Counted from the stretch's first letter, positions 27,144 through 37,116 are shown. The stretch: 64,000 bases of DNA from Marivita sp. (GCF_020055675.1 NZ_JAIPUS010000013.1:1-64000); one strand, 5' to 3'. Translations and numbers: made by a program. Notes: generated by a model not told the origin, from the letters alone.

Positions 27144-29006
27144 ATGACCACCGAACCCGACACCGAAAGCCCGACAGGTCACGCCTGCATCCAGAGCTAT
27201 CTCAAGACGCTGGACGCCAGTCCGGGCGTCTACAGGATGCTCGATGCGCAGGCTCGCGTGCTCTATGTCGGCAAGGCGCGCAACCTGCGGGCGCGGGTGT
27301 CGAATTATGCGCGGCCCTCGGGGCATTCGGGGCGGATCGCGCGGATGATCTCGGAAACCGCGTCGATGATGTTCCTGACGACACGGACGGAAACCGAGGC
27401 GCTGCTGCTGGAACAGAACCTGATCAAGCAGCTCAAGCCGCGCTACAATGTTCTTTTGCGGGATGACAAGTCGTTCCCGAACATCCACGTCACCGATCAC
27501 GCCTACCCGATGATTCACAAACATCGTGGTGCGAAAAAGGACAAGGGCGCCTATTACGGTCCTTTCGCCAGCGCCGGCGCGGTGAACCGGACGTTGAACC
27601 AGTTGCAGAAGGTGTTCCTGTTGCGCAACTGCTCGGACGCGATGTTCGACAGCCGCACGCGACCCTGCCTGCTGTACCAGATCAAACGCTGCAGCGCGCC
27701 TTGCGTGGGCAAGATTTCGGAAAAGGACTATGCTGAAACCGTGCGCGATGCCGAACGGTTCCTGTCCGGCAAGTCGACCAACATCCAGGAAACGCTCGCC
27801 AAGCAGATGGCACAGGCCTCGGAAGATATGGAATTCGAACGCGCCGCCGCCCTGCGCGACCGTATCCGCGCGCTGACGCAGGTCCAGACCGCGCAGGGGA
27901 TCAATCCGCGCGGCGTCACCGAGGCGGATGTGATCGCGTTGCACCTGGAAAAGGGGCAGGCTTGCGTTCAGGTCTTTTTTATCCGGGCGAACCAGAACTG
28001 GGGCAACCGGGATTTCTATCCGCGGGTCGGCCCGGACGTGGAAGAGGCCGAGGCGCTGGAGGCGTTCATCGGCCAATTCTACGACACCAAGGAACCCGCG
28101 CGACTCTTGTTGCTGTCACATCCGATCGAGAACGCGGACCTGATGACCGAGGTTCTGACCGAAAAGCTCGGCCGCAAGGTCGAGATCGCGGTGCCGCGCC
28201 GGGGAGAGAAATCGGAGCTGGTCGACGGTGCCCTGCGCAATGCTAAGGAATCCCTGGCCCGCCGCATGGCTGAAACCGCAACGCAGACCAAGCTCTTGCG
28301 GGGGCTGGCCGAGGCGTTTGATCTGGACGCCCCGCCGGAGCGGATCGAGGTCTACGACAACAGTCATATCCAGGGCGCCAGTGCCGTCGGCGCGATGATC
28401 GTCGCCGGGCCGGAAGGATTCGTGAAAAGCCAGTATCGCAAGTTCAACATCAAAGGCGATGAGCTGGTTCCGGGTGACGATTTCGGCATGATGAAAGAGG
28501 TGCTGACCCGACGGTTCAAACGGCTTTTGAAGGACGACCCCGACCGTGACAGGGGACTGTGGCCGGATCTGCTTCTGATTGACGGGGGCGCCGGGCAAGT
28601 ATCCGCCGTGCAGGAGATCATGGAGGACCAGGGCGTCGAGGACATCCCGATGGTCGGTGTCGCGAAAGGCGTGGATCGTGACGCGGGGAAAGAGGAATTC
28701 CATCGCTCGGGCAAACGTCCCTTCGCCCTGCGCCACAATGATCCGGTTCTCTACTTCGTACAGCGGTTGCGGGACGAAGCGCACCGGTTTGCCATTGGCA
28801 CGCACCGGGCGAAACGGGCGAAGTCGCAGATGTCGAACCCGCTGGACGAGATCGCCGGCGTCGGCGGCGCGCGCAAGCGGGCATTGCTGGCGCATTTCGG
28901 ATCAGCCAAAGCGGTGAGTCGCGCCAATCTGGCTGATCTCAAGGCAGTGGAGGGGATCAGTGCGGCCCTCGCTGATCGAATCTACGCGTTTTTCCACGAG
29001 AAATGA
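27144..29006 (+). CDS. uvrC: excinuclease ABC subunit C
   Basis: Makes both incisions in nucleotide excision repair. 620 residues. GIY-YIG domain ([20 protein letters not shown]), Cys cluster [18 protein letters not shown] motif [13 protein letters not shown] that binds UvrB, RNase-H-like 5' nuclease domain ([32 protein letters not shown]) and C-terminal helix-hairpin-helix ([15 protein letters not shown]). Confidence 0.97.
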   Translation: MTTEPDTESPTGHACIQSYLKTLDASPGVYRMLDAQARVLYVGKARNLRARVSNYARPSGHSGRIARMISETASMMFLTTRTETEALLLEQNLIKQLKPRYNVLLRDDKSFPNIHVTDHAYPMIHKHRGAKKDKGAYYGPFASAGAVNRTLNQLQKVFLLRNCSDAMFDSRTRPCLLYQIKRCSAPCVGKISEKDYAETVRDAERFLSGKSTNIQETLAKQMAQASEDMEFERAAALRDRIRALTQVQTAQGINPRGVTEADVIALHLEKGQACVQVFFIRANQNWGNRDFYPRVGPDVEEAEALEAFIGQFYDTKEPARLLLLSHPIENADLMTEVLTEKLGRKVEIAVPRRGEKSELVDGALRNAKESLARRMAETATQTKLLRGLAEAFDLDAPPERIEVYDNSHIQGASAVGAMIVAGPEGFVKSQYRKFNIKGDELVPGDDFGMMKEVLTRRFKRLLKDDPDRDRGLWPDLLLIDGGAGQVSAVQEIMEDQGVEDIPMVGVAKGVDRDAGKEEFHRSGKRPFALRHNDPVLYFVQRLRDEAHRFAIGTHRAKRAKSQMSNPLDEIAGVGGARKRALLAHFGSAKAVSRANLADLKAVEGISAALADRIYAFFHEK

Positions 29007-29034
29007 GCGTGCTGTCGCACGCACAGGATATCTC

Positions 29035-29100
29035 GGCGCTCGCGCTGCGCGCTGCGGCCTCGGGTTTGCCTCCGGCGGGGATATTTTTGAACCGAAGAAG
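29035..29100. repeat. GC-rich stem with GATATTTTT tail
   Basis: CCTCGGGTTTGCCTCCGGCG followed by GGGATATTTTTGAACCGAAGAA. This string type recurs after genes in roseobacter genomes and acts as a transcript end. Here it separates uvrC from the convergent thioesterase gene. The stem is short, so the call rests mainly on the familiar sequence. Confidence 0.4.
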
Positions 29101-29101
29101 G

Positions 29102-29530
29102 TCAGGGTATCAGTTGCGTCAGCACTGCGCGGATATCCTCGGGCAGCAGGGACGGGCGGCTGTCGGCACCGACATGGACCTGTGTGAAGAAGCCTTCTGC
29201 ACCGGCGCTGTCGCTGTCATTGCGAAACAGGGCGATCTCGAAACGGACCGACGATGTGCCGATATGGGCGACCCTGATCCCCGCGGTCAGGATGTCGGGA
29301 AAGCCGAGTTCGGCATGGTAGCGGCAGCCGCTTTCTACAACGAGGAATTTCGTTGCCTCGGGGCCGCAAATCATCATCCCCTGGTCCATCTGCCAGAGGC
29401 TGACGGCCGTGTCGAAAAGTGCGTAATAGGTGGCGTTGTTGAGATGGCCGTAGGCGTCGTTGTCCTGCCAGCGCGTGGGTAGCATGCGAAACGCGCGATA
29501 CCCGGCGCGGGTGCCTGGCGGCGCGCGCAT
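29102..29530 (-). CDS. acyl-CoA thioesterase, hotdog fold
   Basis: 142 residues. RMLPTRWQDNDAYGHLNNATYYALFD is the 4-hydroxybenzoyl-CoA/YbgC-type thioesterase signature with the catalytic Asp region, followed by SGCRYHAELGFPDILTAGIRVAHIGTSSVRFEI. Starts in an ATGA overlap with the TIGR02186 stop, so it is translated with the two membrane genes upstream. Substrate unknown. Confidence 0.85.
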   Translation of the reverse strand: MRAPPGTRAGYRAFRMLPTRWQDNDAYGHLNNATYYALFDTAVSLWQMDQGMMICGPEATKFLVVESGCRYHAELGFPDILTAGIRVAHIGTSSVRFEIALFRNDSDSAGAEGFFTQVHVGADSRPSLLPEDIRAVLTQLIP

Positions 29531-30291
29531 CAGCCCGACCGCATCAGCCGGAAGGCGGCCGAAGCGCCCCATCCGGCGGCGATTGCGATGGTGAGCGACA
29601 GAAGGCCGTAGAGCAATGGCTGTTCACGCGAGAGATTGAAGAGCCAGCGTTCGAGGCCGACCTTTCTGACGTCGATGCCGGTTTCGTAGACCGACACGAC
29701 CTCGCCGCCGCGGGTGAGGATGATGCGGGTGGCGTAATCGCCTTCGGTCAGGTTTGCGGGCATTCGGATCGACGTGTTGAACAGGGTCGATTCACGCAGC
29801 TCCACCGCCCCCTCTTTGAGGGCGTAGAGTCCATTGTTGCTGCGAATGCGGATCACTGCGTCGGTGAAGGCCTGTGGCTCGTCCACGCCCATCGGTGCGC
29901 CAACCGACCGGATGGCGCGGGGGATGGAGACGGTGTGGCGCAGGTCCTCGGTGTTGGTGATGACTTCGTCCCATGGCGCGGAGGTGGCCACCGCGTAGAA
30001 GCTGGGCGCGGCGTCGACATCGACCGCATCGACGTTGATCCAGATGCCGAAGCGGCGGTCCTTGCGGCGCACGGTGACCGGGACCAGCGGACCGGAAACA
30101 GTGACGATGACTTGCAGCGGGTCGCTTTCAGGGATCGGCGTTTCCCGTTTGATGGCACCGTAGATGATGATCTCGGAGCCGTCGAAGTTGGTCGAGATCG
30201 ATACCTGGTCCTGGCTCAGGCCCAGAACGACCTCCTCGGCCCGCAGGGGCGCGGTGAGCAGGGCCAGCAGCAGGAGGAGCAGCCACCGCAT
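29530..30291 (-). CDS. TIGR02186 family membrane-anchored protein
   Basis: 253 residues: signal peptide (MRWLLLLLLALLTAPLRAEE), an extracytoplasmic beta-rich body (FDGSEIIIYGAIKRE, VTVSGPLVPVTVRRKDRRFGIW) and one C-terminal helix (LLYGLLSLTIAIAAGWGASA). The family is known only by its constant pairing with a TSUP-type sulfite/organosulfur exporter, seen here too. ATGA overlaps on both sides. Function unknown, probably an accessory to the exporter. Confidence 0.85.
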   Translation of the reverse strand: MRWLLLLLLALLTAPLRAEEVVLGLSQDQVSISTNFDGSEIIIYGAIKRETPIPESDPLQVIVTVSGPLVPVTVRRKDRRFGIWINVDAVDVDAAPSFYAVATSAPWDEVITNTEDLRHTVSIPRAIRSVGAPMGVDEPQAFTDAVIRIRSNNGLYALKEGAVELRESTLFNTSIRMPANLTEGDYATRIILTRGGEVVSVYETGIDVRKVGLERWLFNLSREQPLLYGLLSLTIAIAAGWGASAAFRLMRSG

Positions 30292-31205
30292 CAATGATCC
30301 CCCGCCGTGCCGATCGAGAAGAGCTCGGTCGGTTGAAGGAGCAGGTCGAGCGCCAGTTTGCCGCAGACGCCCAGCACCATCATCGCCAGAAGGATGCGGA
30401 GTTGTTCGGCTTTCAGCCGTGCGCCCAGAACCGCGCCGAATTGAGCACCGATCACACCGCCGACAAGCAGCAGCACGGCAAGGACCATGTCGACCGTGTA
30501 GTTCGTTGTGGCGTGCAGAAGCGTGGTGAAGGCGGTGACGAAGATGATCTGGAACAGTGATGTGCCGACCACCACCTTTGTCGGCATGCCCAGTATATAG
30601 ATCATCGCGGGCACCATGATGAAGCCACCGCCGACCCCCATGATCGCGGCGAGGATGCCAACCAGCACGCCTACGATCAGTGGCGGGATCACGGAGATAT
30701 AAAGCCCCGATGTGCGGAAGCGCATCTTGAAGGGCAGGCCGTGCACCCAATTGTGTTTCTTGCGCGCCAGCGGCTTGCCCGACCTCGTGTTGCGGATCGC
30801 GTTGAGGCTTTCGAAGAACATCATCCCGCCGATGATCCCCAGGAACACGACGTAGCAAAGCTTGACCAGCAGGTCGACCTGGCCAAGGCTTTTAAGGTAG
30901 TTGAACACGCCGACGCCAAGCGCCGCGCCGACAAGTCCGCCAACGAGCAGAACGGTCCCCATCTTCAGATCGACGGTCTTGCGCCTGAGATGGGCCAGAA
31001 CCCCGGAAAAGGAGGAGGCGACGATCTGGTTGGCCTCGGTTGCGACGGCGACTGCGGGCGGGATGCCGATGAAGAACAGCAGCGGCGTCATCAGGAAGCC
31101 GCCGCCGACGCCGAACATGCCGGACAAGACACCGACCATGCCGCCCAAGCCAAGCAAAAGGAAGGCGTTGACCGATACCTCGGCGATGGGCAGGTAGATC
31201 ATCAT
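30291..31205 (-). CDS. TSUP (TauE/SafE) family sulfite or organosulfonate exporter
   Basis: 304 residues, about eight to nine membrane helices. The two repeat motifs MFGVGGGFLMTPLLFF and IMGVGGGFIMVPAMIYI are diagnostic of TSUP proteins. First gene of a three-gene unit with TIGR02186 and a thioesterase. Start placed at MMIYLPIAE (31205); the frame also offers a TTG at 31223. Confidence 0.88.
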   Translation of the reverse strand: MMIYLPIAEVSVNAFLLLGLGGMVGVLSGMFGVGGGFLMTPLLFFIGIPPAVAVATEANQIVASSFSGVLAHLRRKTVDLKMGTVLLVGGLVGAALGVGVFNYLKSLGQVDLLVKLCYVVFLGIIGGMMFFESLNAIRNTRSGKPLARKKHNWVHGLPFKMRFRTSGLYISVIPPLIVGVLVGILAAIMGVGGGFIMVPAMIYILGMPTKVVVGTSLFQIIFVTAFTTLLHATTNYTVDMVLAVLLLVGGVIGAQFGAVLGARLKAEQLRILLAMMVLGVCGKLALDLLLQPTELFSIGTAGDH

Positions 31206-31306
31206 GTTTGTGCATAGACCCAAGTTTTGTCCCGTTTCAAGCGGTGCAATGCCGCAATTGCAAAAAAGAACTTATGAAAACGGGTCAACTGGACCCAGGT
31301 CTCCTG

Positions 31307-31330
31307 CGGTGATGCGCAGGCGCATCACCG
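31307..31330 (-). terminator. hairpin at the end of the BMP-type ABC operon
   Basis: CGGTGATGCG (31307-31316), loop CAGG, CGCATCACCG (31321-31330): a perfect 10-bp stem 38 bp after the last permease stop on the minus strand. No T-run follows. Confidence 0.55.
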
Positions 31331-31367
31331 GGTTTCAGCGCATGGAAACAGGTGCTTTAGCCGAGTG

Positions 31368-32333
31368 TCAGCTTTCCTTGACGTAGGGTTGGCCGCCCGC
31401 ACGTGGCGGAATCGCCTTGCCGACGAACCCGGCAAGGATCACCACGGTCAGGATATAGGGAAGCGCGTCCATGAATTGCACCGGCACGACGAAGGCGCCA
31501 AGGTCGATATTCTGGTACCGCAGCGCGACGGCTTGCAGCAGGCCGAACAGCAGGCAGGCGTAAAGCGCGTGCCAGGGTCGCCACTTTGCAAAGATCAGTG
31601 CGGCAAGCGCGATAAAGCCACGCCCGGCGGTCATGTCTTTCACGAACCCCGCTTGCAGCGCAGTGGCCAGATAAGCGCCGGCCAGCCCGCACAGGATACC
31701 GCAAATGCAAACTGCGACGTAACGCACGCCGACGACCGAGACCCCGGCTGTGTCCACCGCTTCGGGCGCTTCGCCAACCGCCCGCAGCCGGAGACCAAAG
31801 CGCGTGCGAAAGAGCAGCCACCATGTGAGTGGCACCATGAGAAAGGCGACATAGACGAGGATCGAGTGTCCCGAGATCAGCTCGGAATAGATCGGGCCCA
31901 CCAACGGGATGCCGGTGAGCATCTCTGCTCCGGGGAGGGTTAGCGGTTCGAAGCGCCCCGTGCCGATCAGGGACGGGGTGCGCCCTCCTTGGCTGAACCA
32001 AGCCTGCGCGATGAGGACGGTCAGACCGGCGGCGAGAAAATTGATGGCCACACCGGAGATCAGCTGGTTGCCCCGAAACGTGATCGAGGCCAGCCCATGC
32101 ACGAGGGACAGCGCCATGGAGGCCACGATTCCGGCTCCAAGGCCAAGCCAGACATCACCGGTGATCGACGCGGTGGCAGCGGAAAAGAACGCGGCGGCCA
32201 GCATTTTGCCTTCGAGACCAATGTCGAGAATTCCGGCGCGTTCGGAGAACAGGCCGGCAAGGCAGGCCAATAGCAGCGGCGTGGCAAGGCGTATCGCGCT
32301 GTCCAGGACCTGAAGTGTCGTCAAGAAATCCAT
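31368..32333 (-). CDS. BMP-type ABC transporter, second permease
   Basis: 321 residues, about eight helices. LFSERAGILDIGLEGKMLAAA is the permease signature of nucleoside-type (BMP/NupQ) ABC importers, and VGEAPEAVDTAGVSVVGVRY the loop facing the ATPase. Pairs with the permease at 32972; a LysE gene lies between them. Confidence 0.9.
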   Translation of the reverse strand: MDFLTTLQVLDSAIRLATPLLLACLAGLFSERAGILDIGLEGKMLAAAFFSAATASITGDVWLGLGAGIVASMALSLVHGLASITFRGNQLISGVAINFLAAGLTVLIAQAWFSQGGRTPSLIGTGRFEPLTLPGAEMLTGIPLVGPIYSELISGHSILVYVAFLMVPLTWWLLFRTRFGLRLRAVGEAPEAVDTAGVSVVGVRYVAVCICGILCGLAGAYLATALQAGFVKDMTAGRGFIALAALIFAKWRPWHALYACLLFGLLQAVALRYQNIDLGAFVVPVQFMDALPYILTVVILAGFVGKAIPPRAGGQPYVKES

Positions 32334-32336
32334 GTG

Positions 32337-32975
32337 TCAGGTCCTGTTGGTTGCGATCTTGAATGCGGCGAAGGTGAAAAATCCGCCCAGTGCCCCTTCG
32401 ACCCAGCCTCGGCTGCGTTGATAGGCTGCGCGCACGGGACGGGCCGACAGGAGAAGCGCCCATGCGACATGGCAGGCGAAGGAAATCAAGAACCCTCCCA
32501 GAACAAAAAGCGCCTTTATCGACCATCCGGCACCGGCTGTGGCGGCGACCGAGGCGATGGCGAGCCAAAAGGCGATGGCCTTGGGATTGGTGATCTGCAA
32601 CGCGTAGCCCTTGGCGAAGGCCTGTATCGCGGATGCCGGGACCGACGCATTCGTTGCGATCTCGGGGGGCGGCGTGACGGCTTTGCGGAACGCGCCCCAT
32701 GCCAGCCAGAGCAGGTAAGCCGTCCCGATCCAGCGCAGCCCGGTCATTGCCCAGGCCGCCTGGGACATCAAGTATCCGACCCCCAAGAGTGTCAGCAGGT
32801 TCAGCGTGGCAGAGCCGAACGCAATCCCGGATGCGCCCAGCAGCGCCGGCTGCCGCCCCTGGTGCGTCGCCATCCCCAAGAGCATCGCAACGGCAGGTCC
32901 GGGCGATGCAGCGCCAACGATGAGGATCGCGTAGGCGGCCAAGATGCCGGGCAGGTAGACAGCGAGATCGATCAT
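32337..32975 (-). CDS. LysE/RhtB family exporter
   Basis: 212 residues, six helices. AASPGPAVAMLLGMATHQGR is the LysE N-terminal signature and NPKAIAFWLAIASVAA the second conserved loop. Exports amino acids or related small molecules. It overlaps the upstream permease by 4 bp and ends 3 bp before the next permease start, so it is embedded inside an importer operon. Confidence 0.88.
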   Translation of the reverse strand: MIDLAVYLPGILAAYAILIVGAASPGPAVAMLLGMATHQGRQPALLGASGIAFGSATLNLLTLLGVGYLMSQAAWAMTGLRWIGTAYLLWLAWGAFRKAVTPPPEIATNASVPASAIQAFAKGYALQITNPKAIAFWLAIASVAATAGAGWSIKALFVLGGFLISFACHVAWALLLSARPVRAAYQRSRGWVEGALGGFFTFAAFKIATNRT

Positions 32976-34111
32976 TCTGCGGGTCCGGACCGGGCGGAGC
33001 GATCTCCCGGTCGTTCTGATTTGCGCAGTGCGGCGAACATACGTTCCAGCGGCATCCGCACCATGTTGTCGAGCGCCCCGGTGAACAGGATCACAAGCGC
33101 CTGGATCACAACGATCAGCTCGCGCGGGATGTCGGTCCAGAGGGCCAGTTCGGCGCCGCCCTGATAGAGGAAGCCAAAAAGCAGCGCCGCCAGCAGGACG
33201 CCAAGCGGATGCGACCGGCCCATCAGCGCCACGGCGATGCCGATAAAGCCGGCGCCTTCGGTTGCGTTCATCACGAGGCGCTCTGCCTCTCCCATCGTGG
33301 TGTTGAGTCCCATCATTCCGGCCAATCCGCCGGAAATCAGCATGGTCACCACGGTAATCTTGATCGGGCTGATCCCGGCATATTGCGCCGCGGAGGGCGA
33401 ATGACCGAATGCGCGGATTTCATACCCGAGCCTGGTACGCCAGATCAGCATCCAGACCAGCAGGCACGCCAGCAGGGCGACAAAGAACGTCACGTTCGCA
33501 GGCGCGCCGCGGAACAACTGGTCAGAGGAGGTCGAGAACATGTCCTGAAATGTCGGCAGATGCGTGGGTTCGGGGAATTTTGCAGAGGACGGATCCATCG
33601 CGCCCTGGGGGCGCAGCTGATTGACAAGGATGTAGTTCAGAACGGCTGCCGCGATAAAGTTGAACATGATCGTTGTGATCACGATATGGCTGCCACGTTT
33701 GGCTTGCAGATAAGCCGGGATCAGGGCCCAGAGCGCACCAAAGATCGCGGCGGATACGGTGGCCCCGACAAGCGCCACGTACCAGTTGGGCCACGGGATA
33801 TAGAGGCACGCCAGCGCAACGCCCAGGCCTCCGATCATCGCCTGGCCCTCGCCGCCGATATTGAAGAGCCGGGCATGGAAGGCAACCGCCACAGCGAGGC
33901 CGGTGAACATGAAGTTTGTCGCATAATACAACGTGTAGCCCCAGCCCGCAGACCGCATCAGCGCGCCATCGACCATGAGCTTGAACGCGGCAATCGGATC
34001 TTCGCCGATGCCGATGATGACCAAGGCCGACAGCAGCGCGGCGAGAAAGAGCGAAAACAGGGGGACAAGGACCGCATCGGCCCAGCCGGGCATCTTATCC
34101 ATTCGGGTCAC
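32972..34111 (-). CDS. BMP-type ABC transporter, first permease
   Basis: 379 residues, eight to ten helices. FTGLAVAVAFHARLFNIGGEGQAMIGG is the NupP-type permease signature; RAFGHSPSAAQYAGISPIKI is the ATPase-contact loop. Overlaps the ATPase gene by 17 bp. Start at 34111 (MTRMDKMPG); an internal ATG three codons on is possible. Confidence 0.9.
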   Translation of the reverse strand: MTRMDKMPGWADAVLVPLFSLFLAALLSALVIIGIGEDPIAAFKLMVDGALMRSAGWGYTLYYATNFMFTGLAVAVAFHARLFNIGGEGQAMIGGLGVALACLYIPWPNWYVALVGATVSAAIFGALWALIPAYLQAKRGSHIVITTIMFNFIAAAVLNYILVNQLRPQGAMDPSSAKFPEPTHLPTFQDMFSTSSDQLFRGAPANVTFFVALLACLLVWMLIWRTRLGYEIRAFGHSPSAAQYAGISPIKITVVTMLISGGLAGMMGLNTTMGEAERLVMNATEGAGFIGIAVALMGRSHPLGVLLAALLFGFLYQGGAELALWTDIPRELIVVIQALVILFTGALDNMVRMPLERMFAALRKSERPGDRSARSGPAE

Positions 34112-35963
34112 TCTCCTGCGGGTCCTGTCGGGGGGGCGGTTGCCTTGGTACGGATGCGGTGGATTGCGGCAGCGTCGCGCTCAGCGAGGCAACGCTTTCC
34201 GACGGTCTGGGCTTTTCTTGATGATCCTTGGATTTGCCCGGCGCGTCTTTTGCTTTTGCAGACGGCTGTGTGTCGCTTGCAGCCTCGGATGGGGGAGGCG
34301 CGGGCGGCTCGGGAGTGGTTGGCTCCGGGGCCTCCACTGCCGCTTTCTGCAACTCGGCTTCGGACATCGCCATCGGAGACGCTGGCACATGCGCATGCGC
34401 CGTGTCCGTGATACCGGCCATGAGCAGGCCCAGTTCCTGTTCGTTGGTCTCCGACGGGACGCGTTCGCCCATGATCCGGCCATCGAACATCACGGCGATG
34501 CGGTCGGAGAGTGAGAAGATCTCGTCCAGTTCAACGGATACCAGAAGGATCGCCTTGCCTTCATCGCGCAGGCGGATGATCTGCTGGTGGATGAATTCGA
34601 TTGCGCCGATGTCAACGCCGCGGGTCGGTTGCCCCACCAACAGGATATCCGGGTTGCGCTCGATTTCGCGCGCGAGAACGATTTTCTGCTGGTTGCCGCC
34701 GGAAAAATTGCGTGCAGCCAGCCTCGGGTCGGGCGGGCGCACATCGAAACGCTCCATCTTGGCAGCCGCCTCGGTCTTGATGGCGGCATTGTCCATCAGC
34801 GGTCCGGACTGAATGCCCGGGTCGCGGTGATAGCCGAAGATCATGTTCTCCCATGCCGTGAACGGCATGATCAGCCCCTCGCGGTGCCGGTCCTCGGGCA
34901 CATGGGCGATGCCGTCCGCGCGGCGTGACTGGCCGTCTGAATGGCGCCCTGTCAGGTCGATCTCCTTGCCGCGCACGCGGATCGTCCCGGTGCCTTCGGC
35001 ATATCCGCCCAGCACTTCGAGCAGGTCGGACTGACCGTTGCCGGCCACGCCCGCGATCCCGAGAATTTCTCCGCCGCGCACGTCAAGAGAGATGCCCTTG
35101 AGCCGCTCGACGCCCTGCTCATCGACATGGCGCAGATTCTCGACCTCGAGGATCGGCCCGGCCGGCTCAGCGGGTGTCTTTTTGACCTGCAACAGGACCT
35201 TGCGGCCCACCATCATTTCGGCCAGCCGTTCGGGACTGGTTTCGGATGTCTGCACTGTTGCTGTCATCTCGCCCCGTCGCATTACCGACACGGTATCGGT
35301 GGCATCCATGATTTCGCGCAGTTTGTGGGTGATCAGGATGATCGTCTTGCCTTCTTTGCGCAGGTTCTCGAGGATTCGGAACAGGTGATCCGCCTCGGCC
35401 GGCGTCAGAACGCCTGTCGGTTCGTCAAGGATCAGAATATCGGCCTGGCGATACAGTGCCTTGAGGATCTCGACCCGCTGCTGGTGGCCGACGTCCAGAT
35501 GTTCGACGACCGCGTCGGGATCGACATTCAACTCGTATTCCTCGGCAAGCTGTTTCAGCACGCCGCGCGCCTTGTTCAGCGACGGGCGGAGCAGCGGGCC
35601 GTCTTCGGCGCCCAGGATGATATTTTCCAGGACGGTGAAATTCTGCACCAGCTTGAAGTGCTGAAACACCATCCCGATGCCGGCGCGGATTGCAGCCTGG
35701 CTGTCGGGAATCTGGGTTTCCGCGCCGTTGATCAAAATCTGGCCGCTATCGGCTTTATAAAACCCGTAGAGGATCGACATCAGGGTCGATTTTCCCGCGC
35801 CGTTCTCTCCGATGATGCCGTGGATCGTGCCGGGTTTGACACTGATCGAGATGTTCTTGTTGGCCTGAACAGGACCAAAGGCCTTGGAAATGCCCTTTAG
35901 CTGGATCGCCGGCGCCACGGCATCCGTGAGCAGGTCGGCTTCGGGCGTATCGGCGTTGGACAT
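34095..35963 (-). CDS. BMP-type ABC transporter, duplicated ATP-binding protein
   Basis: 622 residues with two nucleotide-binding domains. First: GENGAGKSTL, DEPTGVLTP. Second: AGVAGNGQSDLLEVLGG in place of a canonical Walker A, NFSGGNQQKIVLAREIE, VGQPTRGVDIG. This degenerate second site is normal for sugar/nucleoside ATPases. Unusual is a ~110-residue C-terminal tail rich in Pro, Ser, Ala and Lys (from about residue 515), probably disordered, where relatives normally end. Confidence 0.9.
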   Translation of the reverse strand: MSNADTPEADLLTDAVAPAIQLKGISKAFGPVQANKNISISVKPGTIHGIIGENGAGKSTLMSILYGFYKADSGQILINGAETQIPDSQAAIRAGIGMVFQHFKLVQNFTVLENIILGAEDGPLLRPSLNKARGVLKQLAEEYELNVDPDAVVEHLDVGHQQRVEILKALYRQADILILDEPTGVLTPAEADHLFRILENLRKEGKTIILITHKLREIMDATDTVSVMRRGEMTATVQTSETSPERLAEMMVGRKVLLQVKKTPAEPAGPILEVENLRHVDEQGVERLKGISLDVRGGEILGIAGVAGNGQSDLLEVLGGYAEGTGTIRVRGKEIDLTGRHSDGQSRRADGIAHVPEDRHREGLIMPFTAWENMIFGYHRDPGIQSGPLMDNAAIKTEAAAKMERFDVRPPDPRLAARNFSGGNQQKIVLAREIERNPDILLVGQPTRGVDIGAIEFIHQQIIRLRDEGKAILLVSVELDEIFSLSDRIAVMFDGRIMGERVPSETNEQELGLLMAGITDTAHAHVPASPMAMSEAELQKAAVEAPEPTTPEPPAPPPSEAASDTQPSAKAKDAPGKSKDHQEKPRPSESVASLSATLPQSTASVPRQPPPRQDPQESDPNG

Positions 35964-36060
35964 GGGGACAATCCCTGTGTTCGGCTTCGGGCCGGTGGCC
36001 TGACATGGATGGAGCGGCCGTTTCCAGCCGCCCCGAATCTTAAGGCGCTTGCGTGTGAAA

Positions 36061-37065
36061 TCAGAAGCTGATCGCCGGGCAGCTGTCGTTTGCATAGTAG
36101 CTTACGACGTCAAGATCGCCATCGATGATCTCCTGGCGTGCCGCCTCGACTGCAGTCATCATCTCTTCGCTGACCAGCTGTTCGTTGTTCTCGTCCATCG
36201 CGACCCCGACGCCGTTCTCGGCCAGACCAAGAACGGTGCTCGAGCCGGTTTCGAGATCCTCGCCAGCTTCCATCGCGTTGTAGACGGCGACATCGACGCG
36301 CTTGAGCATGGAGGTCAGGACCTTGCCGGGATGAAGATGGTTCTGGTTGCTGTCTACGCCGATCGAAAGAATGTCTTCGTCCGCGGCTGTCTGAAGCACG
36401 CCGACACCGGTGCCACCGGCGGCTGCGTAGATCACATCTGCGCCCTGGCTGATCTGCGCACGCGCCAATTCCGAGCCTTTGACCGGGTCGTTCCACGCGG
36501 TGGGTGTCGTGCCGGTCATGTTCGCGATAACCTCGGTGTCCGGGTCTACCGATTTGGCACCTTGGGCGTAACCACAGCCGAAATGCCGGATCAGCGGAAC
36601 ATCCATACCGCCGATGAAACCGACGGTCCCGGTTTCGGACGCCATCGCGGCCATCATCCCCACGAGGTAGGATCCCTGATGCTCCTGAAAGCTGATCATC
36701 TGCACGTTCTCGGGGATGTCCTGCAAAAACCCGTCGATGTTCACAAACTTCGTGTCGGGATAGTCGGGTGCGACATCGCCAAGGATCGACGCGATGGCGA
36801 AGCCTGTTGTCACGATCGGGTTGGCACCGGCTTCGGCAAAGCGTCGCAAGGCCTGTTCACGTTGCGCTTCTGATTGCAGTTCGATGTCGCGATAGCTGCC
36901 ACCGGTTTCCTCGGCCCAGCGTTCCGCGCCGTTGAAGGCAGCCTCGTTGAAGGACTTGTCGAACTTTCCTCCAAGATCGTAGATCAGCGCCGGTTCGGCG
37001 ACAGCCGCGCCAGCGGTCAGAGCCAGTGTGGCGGCTGCACTGCAAAGTTTGGTCATCAGGGTCAT
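36061..37065 (-). CDS. BMP family ABC transporter substrate-binding protein
   Basis: 334 residues; signal peptide MTLMTKLCSAAATLALTAGAAVA. LIYDLGGKFDKSFNEAAFNG, IVTTGFAIASILGDVAPDYPD and GADVIYAAAGGTGVGVLQ are BMP/PnrA-type features of nucleoside-binding proteins. No lipobox Cys is visible at the cleavage site, so it is a soluble periplasmic protein. First gene of the operon; GGGAGCTTCAA precedes the ATG. Purine nucleosides are the likely ligands. Confidence 0.9.
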   Translation of the reverse strand: MTLMTKLCSAAATLALTAGAAVAEPALIYDLGGKFDKSFNEAAFNGAERWAEETGGSYRDIELQSEAQREQALRRFAEAGANPIVTTGFAIASILGDVAPDYPDTKFVNIDGFLQDIPENVQMISFQEHQGSYLVGMMAAMASETGTVGFIGGMDVPLIRHFGCGYAQGAKSVDPDTEVIANMTGTTPTAWNDPVKGSELARAQISQGADVIYAAAGGTGVGVLQTAADEDILSIGVDSNQNHLHPGKVLTSMLKRVDVAVYNAMEAGEDLETGSSTVLGLAENGVGVAMDENNEQLVSEEMMTAVEAARQEIIDGDLDVVSYYANDSCPAISF

Positions 37066-37116
37066 TTGAAGCTCCCGGGTGTTGGACGGCGGCGAGTTTG
37101 ACGCGCCGCTTGATTG

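Noticed and set aside
29003-29482. 159-codon plus-strand frame starting at the uvrC stop (ATGA overlap)
   Set aside because: It overlaps the clear thioesterase on the other strand, and its sequence has no domain character.
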